The position numbers were made by a program, and so were the translations under genes. The notes under the pieces were generated by a model that was not told the origin of the DNA, made no database searches, and saw nothing but the letters and a program-made list of their open reading frames with translations. Below are positions 6,903-15,947 of a DNA stretch of 37,380 bases, one piece after another (positions within the stretch are counted from its first letter, which is position 1; the number at the start of each line of letters is the position of its first letter). The DNA is from Pseudomonadota bacterium (GTDB lineage: Bacteria > Myxococcota_A > UBA9042), in assembly GCA_005792545.1 (NCBI GenBank), contig SXRM01000349.1, forward strand, positions 1 to 37,380, in the 5' to 3' direction.

Positions 6903-9900
6903 CTACGCCGCCAACCGAGCCTGCCGAAAAAAGTCCGCCGGCATTGGTTTGTGCAGCCGCCAGTCAATCCGAATGGGCCTTTCACCCTCATGCGCCTCGA
7001 GTTCGCACGACCCCAACAAAAGGAACGGCACGGTTTCGCCGCCCTCGCCCTTGTCGCGTTCACGCACGAATAGCAGCGGCGTCACACCCAACTCGCGGTG
7101 CCGCACGTGACGCTGGCCCGTATTGGAGCGCAGGCTGGTCGTTGACTGCGATTCCCACTGGAAAAGATCCGCCGCCAATGCGCAGTCTTTATACATAGTC
7201 GTGGGCGAATAGTCCTTCTCGGATTTGTGCAGGGTCACAAAAAAGAGGTCTGCCCTGATTTCCCGCAGGTACAGCACGCCCTCGCGCGGCGCGTAGAGTC
7301 GGCCGTTCTTGATAACTCGCAGGGCCGCCATCACCTGCTCGCGGCGGTAGCGACAGTGGACCTGCAAGGGCACGGCGGAGAGCCGCTCCAGGGGCAGTGG
7401 CCGGTGAACGACCCGGTCCAACAGCAACGCGAACAGTTGCCGCAGCTCATCGCGGATCGCAGGGTGCTGCCACAGGCGCGCCAGTGCCGCCGGCAGGTCC
7501 AGCACGACCTGTTCGCCCAGCAGCGTGACGAGCGCTGTCGCAAAGCATGCCGCATCGAACTGCCCCAAATTGGGCGGGGTGGCGCCGTGAACGTGCTTGA
7601 GCACGGCCATCAGCAGGCGCGGGTCGTCGTTGTGCGCCAGCCGACCCATCGCTTTTGCAAGCCCGTCGTCGTCTGGACCAGGCGGCAGACACGGCAGGCC
7701 AGCCATGCGTCTGAGCGAGGTGTAGCTGCGGCCATGCCGGTAAACATCTTCGAGGTCCAGGCCCGTGTGGTCGAGCAGGGCTTGCAGCGTTGCACTTGGA
7801 CCCAGCGCACGCAGTTCCGCCAGGAGGCGGTCGGTGCGGTGCGACAGCGCCTGCCTGAGGTTGGCCAGCACAAGCTTGGCCGCATCGGGCGCGAGCTGGA
7901 TCGCGCAACCAGCCGGCAACACGGGAAAGCCCGTTTCGATGTGCCGCACAAGGTCCGCGCGCGTTCCGCCAACCAACGCCCGGTAACGTACGTCGAACCG
8001 GAATTCGCGGTGGGCCGTGCCGACGAAATCCAGTACCGTCAGGCAGCTTTTACCGGGCGCCAGTCGTAAGCCGCGGCCCAGCTGTTGTAGGAAAACCGTC
8101 GAACTCTCGGTCGGCCGCAGCATCAAGACGGTGTCGATGCTCGGCAGGTCAATCCCTTCGTTGAAAAGGTCGACCGTGAACAGCGCACAGACGTCACCGC
8201 TGGCGAGCAATTGGGTGGCCCTAGCGCGTTCGACGGCCGGCGTTTCGGCAGTGAGCGCCAGCGCGGCCAGCCCCGCTTTGGTGAACTCGGCCGCCATGAA
8301 GCGCGCATGCGCCTTGCCAACGCAAAAGCCAAGCGCACGCATTGTCCGGGGACGGACGACGTGGCGCTGCAGTTCGCGCAGCACGGTCCTGACCCGGAGA
8401 TGGTGCGCCGAGAACACGCCGTCCAGCGCGTCTAGATCCAGCTTGCCGTTGCGCCAGTAAGCCGAAATGTCCACGCCGTCGGCGAGGCCAAAGTACTGAA
8501 AAGGGCTCAACAGACTGCGGTCAATGGCGTCCCACAACCGCAGTTCGGCCGCTGTGCGCCCACCAAACCACCGCAGGATGTCCTTGCCGTCGGCACGCTC
8601 AGGCGTCGCGGTCAAGCCCAGCAAGATGCGTGGCTGCAGGTGGTTGAGCAAGCGGGTGTACGTCTCCGCAGCCGCATGGTGAAACTCGTCGACGATGACA
8701 AAGTCCCAATGGTCGGACGGCACCGCTGCGAGGTCGAGGTGCGCAAGGCTCTGCACCGATGCAAACACGCTCTGCCCGGCCTGCGGGCGCTCACCACCGA
8801 CGTACAGGCCGCCGAACTGTCCGTCGCGCACGACCTGACGGAAGGTCGCCAAGCTCTGCGCGAGGATTTCCTTGCGGTGGGCTACGAACAGCAGGCGCAG
8901 TGGCCGGCCAGCGAGCGTCACCTCGCGCTGAAAGTCGAGCGCCGCGAGCACCGTTTTGCCCGTGCCGGTCGCGGCGACGACGAGGTTGCGCCACCTGTCA
9001 TGGACCCGGCGCTCGGCGTCGAGGCGCTCGAGGATTTCGCGCTGGTAATCGTAAGGCCGCACTTCGAGGGCGCTGATTAAGGTTGCAGCGCCATCGCCTC
9101 TTCGCTCGCCGTGCACGGCCTGGTCGAAGCGGTCGGCGTCACGGCAAGGGTCGTAGGGCTCGAACTCGCCGTCCTGCCAATAGGCCTCGAACGTGGCACG
9201 GAATTTGTCGAGCACGTGACTGGTCTCGATCGCCGATAACCGAACGTTCCACTCAAGGCCATCGGTCAATGCCGGCGCCGACAGGTTCGATGAGCCTACG
9301 TAGCCAGTGTGAAAGCCCGAATCGCGCTGAAACAGCCAAGCCTTGGCGTGCAGGCGTGTGCGGCGGACGTCGTAGGAGACCCGGACCTCCGCGCCCAGGG
9401 CGACAAGTTCGTCCAACACGCGCCGCTCCGTAGCCCCACAGTAGGTTGTCGTCAGCACCCTCAGGCGCTTGCCGCGTCGCTGCAACAGGTCCTGCAGCCC
9501 GTCCCGCAGCCGCACAAAGCCCGACCAGACCAAGAACGAGCACAGCAGGTCCACGCGGTCGGCCGATGCCAATTCGCGTCCGATCTCGTCGCCGATACGG
9601 TGTTCGCCGCGTGCGTTGACGAGCAGACCGGTGTCTGACAGCGGCACGCCGGGGCGAACGGGCGGCGCGACCTCGACCAACGGATCGCCGGGCACCACGG
9701 CCAGCAGCTGCCGCAGTTCCAGCCGCGCCTCGTCCCCAAGGTCTAGGGTCGGCCGCAGCACATCGAACACGCGGTGGCACAGGGCGAGCCGTGCGTCCGG
9801 CTCGGTGTCCCTGAGTGCGCGCTCAAGCCAGCGCGCGACGTGGCGTGCCAGTATTCGTGGAGCCTCCGCCGGATCGACCGCGGTCGTGTGGTCGCGGGCA

Positions 9901-9980
9901 CCATGCAGGTCGAGCAACGCCCGGCGCAGTTGACCGTCGATGAGTTGCTCGTAGAGGCCAGGGGCGAGGGGGGCGGGCAT
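6903..9980 (-). CDS. PLD-domain / superfamily 2 helicase / DUF3427 protein
   Basis: This encodes 1025 residues, starting at the ATG at 9980 because AGGAG lies 5 nt upstream; the longer frame to 10163 would run into a palindromic element. After an N-terminal region there is a phospholipase-D-like domain near residues 150-260 with HAKAWLF followed by GSSNLS, the HxK...N signature of PLD-type nucleases. A superfamily 2 helicase core follows: Walker A ATGTGKT near 337, Walker B VIVDEFHH near 430, LGLTATPER near 450, and motif VI QQLGRGLRL near 634. The remaining 330 residues fit DUF3427. Such PLD-ResIII-DUF3427 proteins occur sporadically in bacteria and are suspected to act in DNA repair or phage defence. 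Only one PLD motif is seen, so a nuclease would need to dimerise. The gene stands alone, beside an integration site. Confidence 0.9.
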   Translation of the reverse strand: MPAPLAPGLYEQLIDGQLRRALLDLHGARDHTTAVDPAEAPRILARHVARWLERALRDTEPDARLALCHRVFDVLRPTLDLGDEARLELRQLLAVVPGDPLVEVAPPVRPGVPLSDTGLLVNARGEHRIGDEIGRELASADRVDLLCSFLVWSGFVRLRDGLQDLLQRRGKRLRVLTTTYCGATERRVLDELVALGAEVRVSYDVRRTRLHAKAWLFQRDSGFHTGYVGSSNLSAPALTDGLEWNVRLSAIETSHVLDKFRATFEAYWQDGEFEPYDPCRDADRFDQAVHGERRGDGAATLISALEVRPYDYQREILERLDAERRVHDRWRNLVVAATGTGKTVLAALDFQREVTLAGRPLRLLFVAHRKEILAQSLATFRQVVRDGQFGGLYVGGERPQAGQSVFASVQSLAHLDLAAVPSDHWDFVIVDEFHHAAAETYTRLLNHLQPRILLGLTATPERADGKDILRWFGGRTAAELRLWDAIDRSLLSPFQYFGLADGVDISAYWRNGKLDLDALDGVFSAHHLRVRTVLRELQRHVVRPRTMRALGFCVGKAHARFMAAEFTKAGLAALALTAETPAVERARATQLLASGDVCALFTVDLFNEGIDLPSIDTVLMLRPTESSTVFLQQLGRGLRLAPGKSCLTVLDFVGTAHREFRFDVRYRALVGGTRADLVRHIETGFPVLPAGCAIQLAPDAAKLVLANLRQALSHRTDRLLAELRALGPSATLQALLDHTGLDLEDVYRHGRSYTSLRRMAGLPCLPPGPDDDGLAKAMGRLAHNDDPRLLMAVLKHVHGATPPNLGQFDAACFATALVTLLGEQVVLDLPAALARLWQHPAIRDELRQLFALLLDRVVHRPLPLERLSAVPLQVHCRYRREQVMAALRVIKNGRLYAPREGVLYLREIRADLFFVTLHKSEKDYSPTTMYKDCALAADLFQWESQSTTSLRSNTGQRHVRHRELGVTPLLFVRERDKGEGGETVPFLLLGSCELEAHEGERPIRIDWRLHKPMPADFFRQARLAA

Positions 9981-10478
9981 CGGCACTCCTGTTGCGACAC
10001 ACATTTCAGAGAAGTGCCTGGTCTCCATGCTGGCGTCAAGCTGCAGCGCGCCAGTTGGGTGTGGTTCACGGATTGGGGTCCACCGCCCGGAGCGCACAAC
10101 TCGCGTAACTACATGACGTTCGTCTTGAACCCGGCGGCTGAAGCCGCAGGCGCACGATGCCAAGCCCGGCCTACGCCGGGCTGCGATTTTGTTTTTGATT
10201 ACTTAGCCTTGCGCTGGCAAGGCTTTGCACGCCTAGGCCGCGGCTTCAGCCGCCGGCCGTTTTTGCGAGGTGTGTCTGAGCACCATCGCGCCGGTTGCCC
10301 CCATTTTAGGAACCGCACCCGCGGCAGTTCCTGGCAGTGGAGGCGATGGCAGCCCCAAATCTGCCTCTGCGCTGCGCTATCATCGTGCCATCCAAGTGAG
10401 GTTCAGTAGTCTGGCAACTTGCCAACCCTCCGAACCCAGCGTAAACCGGCGCCCCGCCACCACCGCCGGAACGAACCC
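9981..10478. other. 498-bp divergent intergenic region
   Basis: This gap separates divergent genes and must hold both promoters. No strong consensus promoter is seen; TATCAT at 10378-10383 is a possible -10 for the plus-strand gene without a clear -35. The main structure is the palindrome cluster at 10131-10256. Confidence 0.5.
10131..10256. repeat. Nested palindrome cluster (REP/BIME-like)
   Basis: Two 17-bp arms, CCGGCGGCTGAAGCCGC (10131-10147) and its exact reverse complement (10240-10256), bracket two perfect 8-bp hairpins with 4-nt loops: AGCCCGGC-CTAC-GCCGGGCT (10163-10182) and AGCCTTGC-GCTG-GCAAGGCT (10205-10224). Each outer arm is itself a small hairpin (GCGGC/GCCGC). T-rich tracts follow the first inner hairpin and the right arm, so plus-strand termination is possible. 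The arrangement resembles extragenic palindromic elements (REP/BIME) or a folded RNA. Confidence 0.7.
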
Positions 10479-12542
10479 ATGCCCGACTCGCCGCCCTCGC
10501 CAGCCGACAACGCCCGCCAGCCGCTGCGCCAAGTCGCCCCTTTCGCGCTGGCGATCACGCTGTCTTCGTCGCTGCTGTTCCTGGTGCAGCCGCTCATCGC
10601 CAAGCAGATCCTGCCTTGGTTCGGGGGCTCTGCAGCAGTGTGGGGCACGTGCCTCGTGTTCTTTCAGGTGGCGCTGCTCGGCGGCTACGGCTACGCCGAT
10701 GTGCTGCGGCGGTTTGGCCCCAAAGCGCAGACGCGCTTGCACATGAGCCTGCTGGCGCTGTCGCTGGCGACGCTGCCGGTGCTTGCGCCAGAGACCGCCA
10801 AGCCGCCGGGCGACGGCGAACCGGTGCTGCACATCTTGCTGGTGCTTGCGCGCGCCGTCGGTCTGCCGTACTTCTTGCTGTCGACGACGACACCGCTCTT
10901 GCAATCGTGGTACTGGCAGCGCCACCAGGCCGCGGTGCCGTACCGCCTGTACGCGCTGTCGAACCTGGCGTCATTGGCTGCGCTGCTGGCGTTTCCGCTG
11001 GCGTTTGAGCCGTGGTTCGGCCTGGAGACGCTGGCCTCGGCGTGGTCGGCTGTGTACGCGGCGTTCGTCGGCGTGTGCGGGTGGCTGGCGTGGCCGGTGC
11101 TGCGCGGCGCTTATGTCGTCGCGTCTGCCGAAGCGGAGCCAACTCCGGCAACGGGTGCACCGCCCAATGCCGGCCAGCAGTTGCGCTGGGTGGCCGCGTC
11201 CGCCATGGGCTCGGTGATGCTGCTGGCGGTGTCGAACCACGTGACGCAGAACGTAGCCAGCGTGCCGTTCTTGTGGGTGGCGCCGCTGTCGCTGTACTTG
11301 CTGACGTTCGTGGTCTGCTTCGACCGGCCGCAATGGGCGCCGCGTGCGCCGCTGGCGGTGGCCACGGTGGGTCTGTCGCTCGCCATGGCATGGCAGGCCG
11401 AGTCGCTCAACCTGCGGATTGCCCTACCCTTGTATCTAGGCGGTCTGTTTGTCGCCTGTCTTTTCTGCCACGGCGAGTTGGCGCGCAGTAAGCCCGAACC
11501 GGCGCACCTGACGCGCTTCTACCTGATGCTGTCGCTGGGCGGGGCGGTGGGTTCGGTGCTGGTGGCGCTGGTCGCACCAGCCGTGCTGTCCGGCTACTTT
11601 GAGCTGCACATCGCGCTGGTCGTGTTGGTTGCGCTGGTTGCTTGGACGGCACCGGGCTGGTGGCGCATCGCGGCTGCGGTTGCTGCGTGCGGCACACTAG
11701 CGCTCGGCTGGTCGGCGGCCGGCGACTATACCGACGGCGTGCGGATGATGCGCCGCGACTTCTTCGGCGTGGTGCGCACGCGCGACCGCCAGGCCTATGG
11801 CGGCAACTACCGGGTGATGATCCACGGCAGCATCAAGCACGGCGGTCAGCAGCTGGACCCGGCACACCACCGCGAGCCCAGCGACTACTTCGGCCCCGGA
11901 TCAGGCTACGGTCGCACGTTTGCGGCGCTCGATGCCCTGCGGCCGCAACCGCGCAAGGTCGGCATCATTGGCCTGGGCGCTGGCGTGGCGGCCGGATACA
12001 CCCGCAAAGGCGACGCGCTGACCTTTTACGAGATCAGCCCAGCAGTGGTTGAAGTCGAGACGGCAGAGTTCACCTTCCGCACGCAGACCCCAGCTACGCA
12101 GCGGCTGGTCCTCGGCGACGGCCGGCTTTCTCTGGAGCGCGAGCCGCCCAACGGCTACGACCTGCTCGGCATCGACGCGTTTTCGGGCGACTCGATTCCG
12201 ATGCACCTGGTCACCCGCGAGGCGTTTGCGCTGTATCTGCGGCATCTTGCGCCAGACGGCGTGCTGGTGTTTCAGGCGACCAACCGTTACATCGATCTCT
12301 TGCCGCTGCTGCAGCGCCACGCCACCGAGTCGGGCCTGACCGCGCGCTCGGTCTACCACACGCCGGTGCGCGGCAAAGACCACACCTGGTGGCAAGAGAT
12401 CACCCAGCAGGTCATCATGACCCGCAACAAGGCGCTATTCGACCATCCAGGGTTGCGCGATGTGGCCCAGCCGCTGCCAGCGCGGCCCGAACTGGCAACG
12501 TTTACCGACAGCTACCACAACCTGGCGCGGATTTTGAAGTAG
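10479..12542 (+). CDS. Membrane protein fused to spermidine-synthase-like domain
   Basis: This encodes 687 residues starting at the ATG at 10479. Roughly residues 20-430 contain about ten to twelve hydrophobic segments, beginning with VAPFALAITLSSSLLFLVQP. A conserved opening with 'FVQPLIAKxxLPxxGG' is typical of the family annotated as fused MFS/spermidine synthase. From about 480 a soluble SpeE-like Rossmann domain follows, with VGIIGLGAGVAAGY near 493, an acidic FYEISPAVVEVE, GDGRLSLE, and DAFSGDSIPMHLVTREAF, the counterpart of the acidic catalytic segment of aminopropyltransferases. The polyamine product has not been shown for most fused members, so spermidine synthesis should not be assumed. 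It stands alone and is convergent with the coiled-coil gene 3 bp away. Confidence 0.85.
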   Translation: MPDSPPSPADNARQPLRQVAPFALAITLSSSLLFLVQPLIAKQILPWFGGSAAVWGTCLVFFQVALLGGYGYADVLRRFGPKAQTRLHMSLLALSLATLPVLAPETAKPPGDGEPVLHILLVLARAVGLPYFLLSTTTPLLQSWYWQRHQAAVPYRLYALSNLASLAALLAFPLAFEPWFGLETLASAWSAVYAAFVGVCGWLAWPVLRGAYVVASAEAEPTPATGAPPNAGQQLRWVAASAMGSVMLLAVSNHVTQNVASVPFLWVAPLSLYLLTFVVCFDRPQWAPRAPLAVATVGLSLAMAWQAESLNLRIALPLYLGGLFVACLFCHGELARSKPEPAHLTRFYLMLSLGGAVGSVLVALVAPAVLSGYFELHIALVVLVALVAWTAPGWWRIAAAVAACGTLALGWSAAGDYTDGVRMMRRDFFGVVRTRDRQAYGGNYRVMIHGSIKHGGQQLDPAHHREPSDYFGPGSGYGRTFAALDALRPQPRKVGIIGLGAGVAAGYTRKGDALTFYEISPAVVEVETAEFTFRTQTPATQRLVLGDGRLSLEREPPNGYDLLGIDAFSGDSIPMHLVTREAFALYLRHLAPDGVLVFQATNRYIDLLPLLQRHATESGLTARSVYHTPVRGKDHTWWQEITQQVIMTRNKALFDHPGLRDVAQPLPARPELATFTDSYHNLARILK

Positions 12543-12545
12543 CGC

Positions 12546-13088
12546 TCAACTCGAGCTGCGCAGGTTCTTCAGCTCTTCTTGCAACTCTTTGTGGGCATCG
12601 ACCGTGTAGCCCAGATGCTCCGCACGCTCGTGAAAGCGCACGCGGGCGTCAGCCAGGGCATCTTCGATGCGATCAGCGGCAAATTCCAGCAGCGTCGCCC
12701 GGATGTCGTCGAGGCGGCGCTGCGCCGAATCCAAGTGCGCGTCCACTTTGCGCAACGCCGTTTGGAGCCGCGCGCTGGTATCGCCGGCCGTGGTCATGCC
12801 ATCGCGCGGACCGAGATCGGTGCGCACCTGCAACATCTCGACCATCGAATCCATCAGGCTATCGACGTCGCACAGCAAGCCCACCGCGTCGGGCGTACCG
12901 GCTTTGTCATGGGCAAGTCGAGCGATCTGGCCGCGGGTCGTCAATGCCGCACGAAACCGCGCGTCTTTCAGCCCCCACCACAGCCACGGCCACGGCGGCA
13001 GGTTGCGCACCGCGCGCTTCAGCAGCCACAGCGCCCCGACCACGATGGCCGCGCGCAGCCCATAGAGGAGCAGTCGCTCGAGCAACAC
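12546..13088 (-). CDS. Membrane-anchored coiled-coil protein
   Basis: This encodes 180 residues of no recognised family. Translation begins at a GTG (13088) only 3 nt after the stop of the SPFH gene upstream, so it is probably translated from the same mRNA. Residues 1-22 are a hydrophobic segment (MLLERLLLYGLRAAIVVGALWLL) followed by positive charges, giving an N-terminal anchor. The rest is rich in Ala, Leu, Arg, Asp and Glu with heptad-like spacing, especially 105-178, suggesting a long helix or coiled coil. As the last of three consecutive genes after two SPFH proteins, it may be a partner or scaffold of that complex. That role is inferred from order alone. Confidence 0.7.
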   Translation of the reverse strand: MLLERLLLYGLRAAIVVGALWLLKRAVRNLPPWPWLWWGLKDARFRAALTTRGQIARLAHDKAGTPDAVGLLCDVDSLMDSMVEMLQVRTDLGPRDGMTTAGDTSARLQTALRKVDAHLDSAQRRLDDIRATLLEFAADRIEDALADARVRFHERAEHLGYTVDAHKELQEELKNLRSSS

Positions 13089-13091
13089 GCG

Positions 13092-14129
13092 TCAGTCCGC
13101 CAGGAAGAAGCGCCGCCAGGCCGACATCGAGCCAAAAGCGTTCAAGAAGTGCGGGTCGCTGGAGTTGAGTTCTATGTTGCCGAGTTTGAACGCGCGGACG
13201 GCCTCGATGGCGCTGAACGTCTTGCCGGCCTTGGAAGCCAGCGCATCCGCTTCGAGTTTCTTGCCCAGTGCTTCCGCTTCGGCCTCGGCGCGCTCGCCCT
13301 GCGCGACCAGTTTCTCGTACTCGGCGTCGGCCTCAGAGCGCACTTTCTTGTCGTACTCCAACGCTTGCGCCTTGACCGTAGCGATGGCCACTTCGATTTC
13401 TTTGCGCTTTTCTTCGATCTTGTTGTTCCACTGCTCGCGCTCAAGCGCCACATCCTTGTCGATGCCCTTTTGAACCGTGTCGGTCTCTTGCTTGGCCTTG
13501 GACTCGTTCTGCACGGCCATGTCGAGCTCTGCCTGGACCGCGAATTGCTGCTTGGCCTGCAACTGCGCTTCGTAGGGCGGATCGAACTGCAACGCGCGGA
13601 TGACCACGCCTGAGTCCACCACCTGCATGTGGTACTGCCGCAACTGCTGGTTGAGTGGCTTGATGGCGCTTTTGGCCACCTTTTCACGCTCTTCGCTGAC
13701 CTGGACCGTTTGGTTCGACAACTGCGCCAGGTGTTCCCGCAAAAAGCCCTCGCAGACGGACTGCACTTTGGCGTGGTAAGAGTCGGCAAAGCCCTCGCGC
13801 ACGACCTTGTGGGCCTCGCCGGGCACGATGCGGTAGATGACGGCGACATCGACATGCACCACGTTGTTTTCGCGGGTGCGCAGGTCCAGCGTCTGGGTGC
13901 CTGTGAATTCAACGTACTGAATCGTATGCGGCAGCCGGTACCAACTGTGCAACAGCGCCAGGTCAAAGTGGCGACCCTGGCCAAAGTCCTCGCTGTCAAT
14001 GCCGCTGGTCAGCGAGCGCCGCACGCCGATTTCGTCGGGGTGGATGTAGGTCGTCAACAGCGCGGGCACCAGCCAAGCTGCGATGATGGCGAGGCTGACG
14101 GTCTGCAGATTCAGGATTTTGCCAAGCAT
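13092..14129 (-). CDS. SPFH/Band 7 domain protein, HflC-like
   Basis: This encodes 345 residues. A single N-terminal transmembrane segment (about 8-28, SLAIIAAWLVPALLTTY) is followed by an SPFH/Band 7 domain: IHPDEIGVRRSL, then TLDLRTRENNVVHVDVAVIYRI and EGFLREHLAQLSNQTVQVSEEREKV. Residues 200-310 are a charged, Ala/Glu-rich coiled coil. This is the layout of stomatin/prohibitin/HflC proteins, which form ring-like membrane assemblies and in enterobacteria restrain the protease FtsH. The start lies 3 nt after the upstream SPFH gene, so the two form a pair like HflK-HflC. There is no FtsH gene in the window. SPFH is clear; HflC orthology is not. Confidence 0.85.
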   Translation of the reverse strand: MLGKILNLQTVSLAIIAAWLVPALLTTYIHPDEIGVRRSLTSGIDSEDFGQGRHFDLALLHSWYRLPHTIQYVEFTGTQTLDLRTRENNVVHVDVAVIYRIVPGEAHKVVREGFADSYHAKVQSVCEGFLREHLAQLSNQTVQVSEEREKVAKSAIKPLNQQLRQYHMQVVDSGVVIRALQFDPPYEAQLQAKQQFAVQAELDMAVQNESKAKQETDTVQKGIDKDVALEREQWNNKIEEKRKEIEVAIATVKAQALEYDKKVRSEADAEYEKLVAQGERAEAEAEALGKKLEADALASKAGKTFSAIEAVRAFKLGNIELNSSDPHFLNAFGSMSAWRRFFLAD

Positions 14130-14132
14130 GGC

Positions 14133-15329
14133 TCACTCTCCCCGAACGGCCGGCACTTGCCGGACATCGAGCGCGGTCGAAACCGGGCGGGCAAAAGGCA
14201 CTGCCGAGATCTTTTCCAGCTGCGGAAACACGTTGCGGGCAATCTCCAGGTTGAGCACGTCGGGGCCAGCGGCACCAACCGAGTTGATCTTGGCGGCGAG
14301 GCCCTGGGCCCGTTCGCGCGCGGCATCGGCAGCGGCGGCGGCGCGGGTGGTCTTTTCGGCGTGGACAGCTTTGGCCTCAGCGACCCGACCAATGCTGTAC
14401 TTGTCGGCCTCGCGCTGCACACTGACCAGCTTGTTTTGGGCCTGCTGCTGCTGGGCTGCCAGGTCCGCCAGCAGCGTCTGGAATTCCGCATTCTTGGTCT
14501 CGCGAATCTCTTGGATCTTGCGGTCTTTTTCTTTGCCCAGTCGCTCGCGCTGCTTGGCGTTGACCAACACGGCCTGCTCAGCGGTCTGGCGATCCTTGAT
14601 CGCCGTCTCGACCTTTTGGTCAAAGCTGGGCTTGGGCGTCAGAATCTGGCTGATTTCGATGCCCGTGGGCTTGAGCCGGGTGTTCAGCGTGACCTTGGAC
14701 AGCGACGTGGCCTTGCTGTACGTCGAAGGGTCGGCTGCTTGCAGGAACGAGTAGCGGCCGAACTCATCGCGGAGCACCTCGCGCGAATGGGTGAGCACCG
14801 ACCGCGACTTGTAGGCGTCGCCGCTGCCGTGGGTCTCAATGATGACGTCGGCCTTGGAGGCGTCGAGCTGGTAGTGGATTTCGAGCTTGCCGAACCAGAA
14901 GTTGCTGCCGTCGTTGGCGCGCACCGTCAGGCGCCGCACCTTGTTGGGCGCGCGGGGTTCGTCGGATTTGCTTTCACTGGGCTCGCGATCGCCCTCCATG
15001 GTCAGGATCTGCGGCCGGATGTCCAAGGTTTCGACACGCTGGAACCACGGAAAGTAGCTGACCGTGCCCTGCTCGCGGATGACCCGCCGCTCAGCGCCGA
15101 AAAGCGACAGGCCGGTGGTGTTGTAGATGACCGCGACTTCGCCGGGTTCGATTTCGACGAGGCCAGCGCCGCCGGAGCCCAGGCCAAAGAACACGACCAG
15201 GAGCGCGACGGCGGGCAGAATCCAGCGCGAGACGCGGAAGCCCTTGGTTTGCTTGAGGCGTTCTTCGAGTTGCTGACGGAGCTTGTCGGTGGGGTCGTCG
15301 CCGCCCCCGGGGTCTTTGTCGTCGGCCAT
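14133..15329 (-). CDS. SPFH/Band 7 domain protein, HflK-like
   Basis: This encodes 398 residues. A short polar, Gly/Asp-rich N-terminus (1-35) precedes one transmembrane segment (about 37-55, WILPAVALLVVFFGLGSGG). The SPFH region follows, with LVEIEPGEVAVIYNTTG, LDIRPQIL and LTVRANDGSNFWFGKLEIHYQL. Residues 240-340 are a coiled coil rich in Gln, Glu, Arg and Ala. The acidic, glycine-containing N-terminal extension before the membrane segment is typical of HflK. It is followed after 3 nt by the second SPFH gene. A weak GAGG site precedes the ATG at 15329. The 99-bp gap to the DsrE-like gene upstream has no clear promoter, so transcription may read through from the sulfur genes. Confidence 0.85.
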   Translation of the reverse strand: MADDKDPGGGDDPTDKLRQQLEERLKQTKGFRVSRWILPAVALLVVFFGLGSGGAGLVEIEPGEVAVIYNTTGLSLFGAERRVIREQGTVSYFPWFQRVETLDIRPQILTMEGDREPSESKSDEPRAPNKVRRLTVRANDGSNFWFGKLEIHYQLDASKADVIIETHGSGDAYKSRSVLTHSREVLRDEFGRYSFLQAADPSTYSKATSLSKVTLNTRLKPTGIEISQILTPKPSFDQKVETAIKDRQTAEQAVLVNAKQRERLGKEKDRKIQEIRETKNAEFQTLLADLAAQQQQAQNKLVSVQREADKYSIGRVAEAKAVHAEKTTRAAAAADAARERAQGLAAKINSVGAAGPDVLNLEIARNVFPQLEKISAVPFARPVSTALDVRQVPAVRGE

Positions 15330-15428
15330 GGCGGCCTCGCAGGGCGCGCAAGTGGGGTGCGCGTGGCGGCGAGGGTAGCACGACGGCCGGCGCAGGGCAT
15401 CCGCGGGGCCAGTGCGGCCGCGGTCGCC

Positions 15429-15905
15429 TCAGGTAAAGATGATTTGCGCCCCATCCGCCAGGTCGTAAAAATCGCCAGCCGTAATCACATCCTTGACCTG
15501 CGGCAGCAGCTCCGCCTTGGTGCGCTTGAACATCTTCATCGCCAGTTCGCACGCATACAGTTCCGCCCCCGCCTCGTCGATGATCTGCAGCATTTCGCGG
15601 GCGCTAGGCAGTTCCAAGTCCTCCATCTGCTTCTTCATCATCGAGGCCGCCAGGCTCTCCATGCCCGGCAACCCGGCGACGATGGTCGGCATCGGGCTCG
15701 TCGGATTGCCGGCGAGGTTGACGTGCAGGTGGTCGACCTTGCCCTCGGTGATGACGTCCAGGCCCCAGAAGGTGAAGAACACAAAGGCGTCGATGTCGCT
15801 TTGCCGCGCGGCGTTGGCCAGGATGAGCGCCGGGTAGGCTTCGTCCAGGCCGCCGTGCGAGCAGATGATGGCGACCTTGCGGCGTGCGTTGCTGGTGTCG
15901 TTCAT
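15429..15905 (-). CDS. DsrE/DsrF-like sulfur-carrier family protein
   Basis: This encodes 158 residues. The start at 15905 has AGGAGG a few nucleotides upstream, in a GGAGGACACCATGAA context that also precedes the fusion gene. The fold signature of the DsrE2/COG2210 branch is visible: KVAIICSHGGLDEAYPALILANAA, then AFVFFTFWGLDVI, and AGAELYACELAMKMF. Cys119 in the last motif corresponds to the persulfide-carrying Cys of DsrE-type sulfurtransferases; Cys15 lies in the first strand. These proteins act in cytoplasmic sulfur relay during sulfide or thiosulfate oxidation or tRNA thiolation. It follows an SQR-like and a DUF1641-DsrC gene, which supports a relay role. Membrane association is possible, given the hydrophobic strand at 40-52. 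Confidence 0.85.
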   Translation of the reverse strand: MNDTSNARRKVAIICSHGGLDEAYPALILANAARQSDIDAFVFFTFWGLDVITEGKVDHLHVNLAGNPTSPMPTIVAGLPGMESLAASMMKKQMEDLELPSAREMLQIIDEAGAELYACELAMKMFKRTKAELLPQVKDVITAGDFYDLADGAQIIFT

Positions 15906-15947
15906 GGTGTCCTCCTCGCCAGACCATGCCGGCGACTTGTGGTTGGC

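Noticed and set aside
10163..10195. Simple rho-independent terminator
   Set aside because: The hairpin plus T-rich tract would read plus-strand, where no gene ends upstream. It is better treated as part of the nested palindrome cluster, though termination is not excluded.
12546..15329. True hflK-hflC operon controlling FtsH
   Set aside because: The SPFH domains fit, but no ftsH, hfq or hflX gene is present and sequence orthology cannot be judged by eye, so no hfl gene symbol was assigned.
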